From NCBI GenBank assembly GCA_025093985.1, contig JACAAK010000009.1, forward strand, positions 1,736,001 through 1,800,000: a stretch of 64,000 nucleotides of DNA. Reading direction: 5' to 3'. The notes beneath the pieces were generated by a model. That model saw only the letters and a program-made list of their open reading frames with translations, was not told where the DNA came from and did not search any database. Made by a program: the position numbers and the translations under genes. The DNA is from Calvatia gigantea (lineage: Eukaryota; Basidiomycota; Agaricomycetes; Agaricales; Lycoperdaceae). This document shows positions 59,900 to 64,000 of the stretch, piece after piece (positions within the stretch are counted from its first letter, which is position 1; each line of letters starts with the position of its first letter).

Positions 59900-60868
59900 C
59901 GTGCAAGTATGACAGTCACGTTAACTCCACCTGGCTTCGCTCTAAACTGAAAACCCTTCCCAGTCTTCTCCCACTCATTGGCGTCGTCGTTCTTCTCGTA
60001 ACTCGGAAGATACCCCCTTCGGTATTCTTTTTGGGCTTGTGTAGACATTCCAAGCCGTTTGTCTCGAGCATTCACCATCTCTTGTGGCACTTGTTCTTCC
60101 GACGTGTAGGCCGCCATCAGATGGGGTGGCCCCAATGGCAAATCTGAAAAAAGATCGACGGCCCATGTATGAATTTTCTTGCCATATGTCTTCTGAAGTT
60201 CCAACATGGCTGGTTGTTCTGCCATGTTAACGACTGCACCTAAGGTGCTTTTAGCATAGCCAAAGGCCTTGGCCGTGATGATGCTTACTCGGAACCATAT
60301 AATGAGCCTGTGACAACCATGAGGTCAGTCGTGTTGTCATACTAAATGATCGTTGTTGTTTATACCTGTAGTTGCAACAAGCCGCTCTCGACCTGGTAAA
60401 ATTCAATTTATACGGCCACATAATAAACCAGAGGACGGACCTCGCATTTGTGCGAATGCCAGTACTTCTTCTCTTCCTTAGGCAACGACTTGAATACCTT
60501 ATGAATCCATGAATACGAGGCGGTAGTGTTCATCAAGGACTGGAATGGCAACACCTTTTCGGAGACAATGTATTCAATGCCAATCAGTCTGGCATTTGGA
60601 CCATCAGAATCATAAATAACACATTGGTTAAAATCTTCGGAAAGATGCGTGCAGTAATGGTGGGCCTCTATGTGGCGGCTGTGGTCCTGTCTAAGAATAA
60701 TTCGTAAGTAATGTCATGCTGTCTTACCCTAAATTGGACGAACGAGTAGGTGTGAAAAGCACAAAGATGCTGGTGAATCTGTTTGATTGGGTGGAAAGAC
60801 ATCATAGCCGAACCAGCAGCGCTATAAAGCGTGGAGTGGTAGGCAGATTGCTTCAGTGAAGGATCCAT
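59900..60868 (-). CDS. DUF1264 / oil-body-associated-protein-like
   Basis: The protein starts [20 protein letters not shown]. It then shows the DUF1264 core: [79 protein letters not shown] and, after another intron, [24 protein letters not shown]. In plants the family (OBAP) is linked to lipid bodies; its role in fungi is not known. Introns were inferred near 60758-60708, 60440-60390 and 60360-60230. The frame past [11 protein letters not shown] near 59935 has no stop until 59608, so the true end, or a last intron, is uncertain and the end given is approximate. Confidence 0.72.
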
Positions 60869-61108
60869 GGAGAGGAGAGGAGGTGGGACGGGTATGTCGT
60901 AATGTTAAATGAGATGGTCACGTGATTCAGTATGACATATTACTTCCACAGTGTTGTGATTTTTTTTATTTTATTTTAATGATTCTTCGTCCATCCATTT
61001 TTGGCGATGATTGATCGATGTGCTGGGCTGCGTTTTCTCTCCTTTTCTCTCTTCCAACTGCGTCCGGCTCGTCTCTCCACTTCTTCTCCTTGTCTTGCCA
61101 AGAAAAGA
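60869..61108. promoter_or_regulatory. Divergent promoter OBAP-like/OLA1
   Basis: 240 bp between divergent starts, with an AT-rich run (ttttttttattttatttt) near 60960 and pyrimidine-rich tracts (61037-61095) leading to the OLA1 ATG. Confidence 0.4.
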
Positions 61109-63032
61109 ATGCCCCCGAAAAAGGCTGCTGCACCCGAAAGGAAGACCCTTCTAGGGAGACCCGGTAACAACCTCAAGGTCGGAATCGTAGGTTTGTTCAT
61201 ACGCTTTCTTTACCTTTCATCAGTTCACATCCACCAGGTCTTCCCAACGTTGGAAAGTCCTCCTTCTTCAATGTCTTGTCAGAGACCGGTCTGTCGCTTT
61301 CCAACCCCCTGAAGGACTCTCGTCACTTATATGCCTTTAAGATCTTGGCAAGGCTGCCAACTTCCCCTACGCCACGATAAACCCAGAAGAAGCGCGTATA
61401 CCCGTTCCAGATGTTCGTTTTGACTGGCTTTGCGAGGTCTACAAGCCCGCTTCCAAAGTGCCTGCTCATCTTACTTGTATTGACATTGCTGGTTTGACAG
61501 CAGTATGTAAAAATTCTCCTCGAACCACTAACTGAGCTCACCTTTGTTTTTGTTCATAGGGCGCCTCCACAGGAGCAGGTCTTGGAAACGCTTTCCTATC
61601 CCACGTCCGCGCTGTCGATGGTATCTTCCAGGTTGTCCGTGCGTTTGACGATGACGAAGTGACCCATGTCGAGGGAGATGTCAACCCCATACGCGACATG
61701 GAGATTATTCAGACGGAACTCCGGCTCAAAGACATCGAATGGGTTGAAAAAGCTATAGATAACTTGAAAAAGACCACCAGGTCTTTGGGATCTACCAGCT
61801 TGGCCGATAAAGCCAGGAAAGAGGAACTCGTGCGTAGATTTTCTTCTCCTTTGTTTTGTTCGTTCTAAACGTATCTCACATCTTATTCGCACCTGGCCCT
61901 CACCACGCAACAGGCTACTGTAGAGAAGGTCTACAAAGTCCTTACTGTTGACAGTAAAGATATTCGTAAAGCTGACTGGACGAATAAAGAGGTGAGTTCT
62001 CGTATTGATGATCATATGACTCCGGATGAAAAAGAGCAATGCTCGAATAACCCAGCTCTTTGAGAAGGGAGTAACGCCCCTACAACTCTGTGATATATAT
62101 CCCTATTCTGATCCTCCAATAATTCTCTTTCGTCACCGTTACTGACGACTTTTTTTATTATTATAGGTAATTCCCTCGTTTCCTTGCATATCTGCTCCTT
62201 TACTGGTTAAAACAGAGCGCCAAGCTCGAGAACCCGGCTCTTTGAAGAGGGTGTAACGCCCCAACATTCCCATGAAATCCGCCGATTCTATTTGTGTGGA
62301 ATATCTGTTTAACTCATCATTGCAGATCGACGTTGTCAACAGTTTGCAACTCCTGACCGCCAAGCCTGTCACGTATCTAGTCAACCTAAGCGAGAAGGAT
62401 TACATCAGGAAAAAGAACAAATGGTGGGCAGTCTCCTGGCGTTCACGAATCTCACTCTTATTGCTTTCGTATACAGGCTTCCCAAGATCAAGGCCTGGAT
62501 TGACGAGAACAACGCTGGTGACCCTCTGATTCCTTTCTCCGTAGCCTTAGAAGAGCGTCTTGCGCAACTTTCGCCAGAGGAGAAGACAGAAGAGGAAAAG
62601 AAAACTGGCACAACGAGTGCGCTTCCCAAGATCACTCAAGCTGGCTATACAAGTCTTGACGTCGGTGACGGTTATCTTATGCTCTTGCAACATTATCACT
62701 GAAATTTTTTGTGGCAGCTCATTCGTTACTTCACCTGTGGACCAGATGAGGTTCGCGCCTGGACAATTCGGAAAGGGACCAAGGCGCCTCAGGCTGCTGG
62801 TGTCATCCACTCTGACTTTGAGAACAAGTTTGTTTGTGGGGAAATCATGTCGTATGACGATCTCAAAGAGCACGGAAGTGAAACAGCTGTTAAAGGTGCT
62901 GGTAAGCTTAGGCAACAGGGCAAGCCCTACGAAAGTGAGTTATTTATCTTTGGTGGGAAGGAATAGGCGTATCTGATTGAAGTATGTGTAGTGGTTGATG
63001 GGGACATTGCGTACTGGAAAGCTGGTGCATAA
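61109..63032 (+). CDS. OLA1: Obg-like ATPase 1
   Basis: A YchF-family P-loop ATPase. Exons join to [38 protein letters not shown] (P-loop), [33 protein letters not shown] (G3) and the coiled-coil arm (about 61690-61985). The G4 equivalent is NLSEKDY; the NxxE form marks ATP rather than GTP specificity in this family. The C-terminal TGS domain ([36 protein letters not shown]) ends [12 protein letters not shown] at 63032. About eight introns were inferred, most 50-70 nt, except the compound one at 61992-62325. Confidence 0.92.
61992..62325 (+). other. Back-to-back double intron in OLA1 with duplicated structured element
   Basis: The interruption between TNKE and [10 protein letters not shown] is 334 nt. 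It divides exactly at 62166/62167, where an acceptor (attattatag) is followed by a donor (gtaatt). Each half carries a related block of about 45 nt (62034-62083 and 62215-62265) sharing GAGC-loop-GCTCGA, AACCC, GCTCTTTGA, GGG and GTAACGCCCC. No frame is open through it. Confidence 0.65.
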
Positions 63033-63131
63033 AAGTCTTGAACGCAGTGAAGTAGATACAATAGGATGGTCTACGAATATACTTTGTGGTGAAAGGATCA
63101 CAAGTTAGCGGCTCGTGGAGAACGGAATGGA

Positions 63132-63942
63132 TCATCGATAGCTGGCAGGTCGTTCGCGTTGAGCACTCACGTCCCAGCGTCTTCGATCCCTTTCACGCTC
63201 TCGCTCCCTCTCTTCAGCATCATAATTATTTCCCACCCGCTGTTGTGGATGGTGGCGTGCTCGGTCAGAAGGAGAGTCAAGGTTACTCGATCGGAGTTGG
63301 GGTGATCTGGATCGTGAGGAACGCCTTCGTCGGGGTGACCTTGAGCGAGATCTGTCCCTGTCTAAGCGTTGGTAGTAAGTATCTAGGTCCTCCCCGTGTT
63401 CGCGTGCTGTGCGCTCGAGCTTGGCCAGCTTTTTAACTTTCTTCTCTTCCTTTCGCTCTGCCTTTCTTCGGCGCTTCTCTTCCTTCTCTCTCGCTTTCTC
63501 AAGAGTTTGTTCGTCTAGTCCCGGTTTTGGCTGATTGCCCGTCGAGGAGGATACTCCATTGGCGTCTTTTGGGGCTGGTTCGAAACCCCTGCAGATAGTG
63601 ATGAGAACAAAGAAAGTGATATTATAGTAGGGGACAACCGCACAATGCTACGGCCAAGGCATCAGCCTCAAGTTGTTTGATGCGTTTAAACTTCTGCATC
63701 TTTTTCGTCTTGTGAAGCGTCCTTGTCACGGGAATACCAATGGATGTCCTTGTTCTTTTGCCATCTTCCGGTGGGGGCATTGATACTGTGACCGAGATAG
63801 TGCTAGTATGGCGTGAGTGTGAGTTATGATGAAGTGAATGTGCAGAAAAGAGACAAACCTCTCTGTCTTTGTCTGCAGAGACATCTGACCACTTGAACTC
63901 TGCCTGACCGCCGCGAGTGCCTCCTCTCGTTGGTTCAAACAT
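63132..63942 (-). CDS. MMTAG2-like nuclear RS protein, with an apparent frameshift
   Basis: The N-terminus MFEPTRGGTRGGQAEFKWSD and the block YLGHSINAPTGRWQKNKDIHWYSRDK match the conserved start of MMTAG2 (C1orf35)-type proteins. Then comes RIKQLEADALAVALGF and, after an intron ending CTGCAG, a Lys/Glu-rich coiled coil (LEKAREKEEKRRRKAERK). An Arg/Ser tail (DRSRSRSPRRRRSSRSRSP) ends RERPASYR at 63132. Between DAEV and KRIKQ the frame is off by one because of a T-run (AAA on the plus strand, 63688-63690). One T fewer restores the family pattern. Without this change the protein stops after about 60 residues. Function unknown; likely nuclear. Confidence 0.72.
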
Positions 63943-64000
63943 GGGGAATGTATTTGTATATATTTGCAGAGGATAAGCGGTGTTGTTTGTACCAAGTTGC

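Noticed and set aside
63086..63436. 116-codon plus-strand ORF at the right end
   Set aside because: It is antisense to the Arg/Ser-rich tail of the MMTAG2-like gene, where shadow frames are expected.

Overview
The window looks like an Agaricomycete-type basidiomycete nuclear chromosome. The host genes are packed closely, most are cut by many 47-70 nt GT-AG introns, and their predicted products are ordinary eukaryotic housekeeping proteins. All exon joins below were inferred by eye from splice consensus and family conservation; no alignment or RNA data were used.

Region 1 (1-35.8 kb) is a stack of nested LTR retrotransposons with no recognisable host gene. The outermost recent insertion is an 8,008-bp LTR element on the minus strand (1092-9099). 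It has 543-bp LTRs differing at only 6 positions, a perfect ATATG target duplication, a copia-type half-tRNA(iMet) primer site and a polypurine tract, but no gag-pol. I read it as a non-autonomous LARD-like copia derivative whose 6.9-kb interior carries a dispersed family of bulged hairpins and a tandem hairpin array. It split a decayed Ty3/gypsy chromovirus (gypsy-1, 838-1091 plus 9100-14399). A second, CpG-depleted copy of its 5' part lies at 14734-17116. Then follow a second gypsy (17117-20847), two tandem copies of an LTR-like repeat (20848-21713), a copia element (21714-32506) with a better preserved gypsy (gypsy-3, 22170-29889) and a solo LTR nested in it, scrambled LTR and LARD fragments, and a reverse-transcriptase relic (34.05-35.1 kb). 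Decay in the older copies is dominated by CpG to TpG/CpA changes, as expected from methylated repeats.

Region 2 (35.8-64 kb) is gene-rich. In order: PRP18 (-), COX12 (+), a haem-less sulfite oxidase (+), an eIF4B-like RRM protein (+), an RS-tailed cyclophilin (-), an RSR1/Rap-like GTPase (+), DBP2 (+), an alpha/beta hydrolase (+), a PHD-finger chromatin protein (+), APC10 (-), UBA4 (+), a TUG/UBX protein (-), a PITH-domain protein (+), MED25 (-), a GPI-anchored Ser/Thr/Pro-rich protein (-), an OBAP-like DUF1264 protein (-), OLA1 (+) and an MMTAG2-like RS protein (-). Divergent pairs share very short promoters, 49 bp between APC10 and UBA4. Convergent pairs end 40-230 bp apart.

Points worth a second look: the hairpin families inside the LARD, a spliced antisense Cys-rich ORF in gypsy-3, a 564-nt intron in DBP2 at the helicase motif V region, a back-to-back AG|GT double intron with a duplicated structured element in OLA1, and two homopolymer frameshifts in otherwise intact genes.
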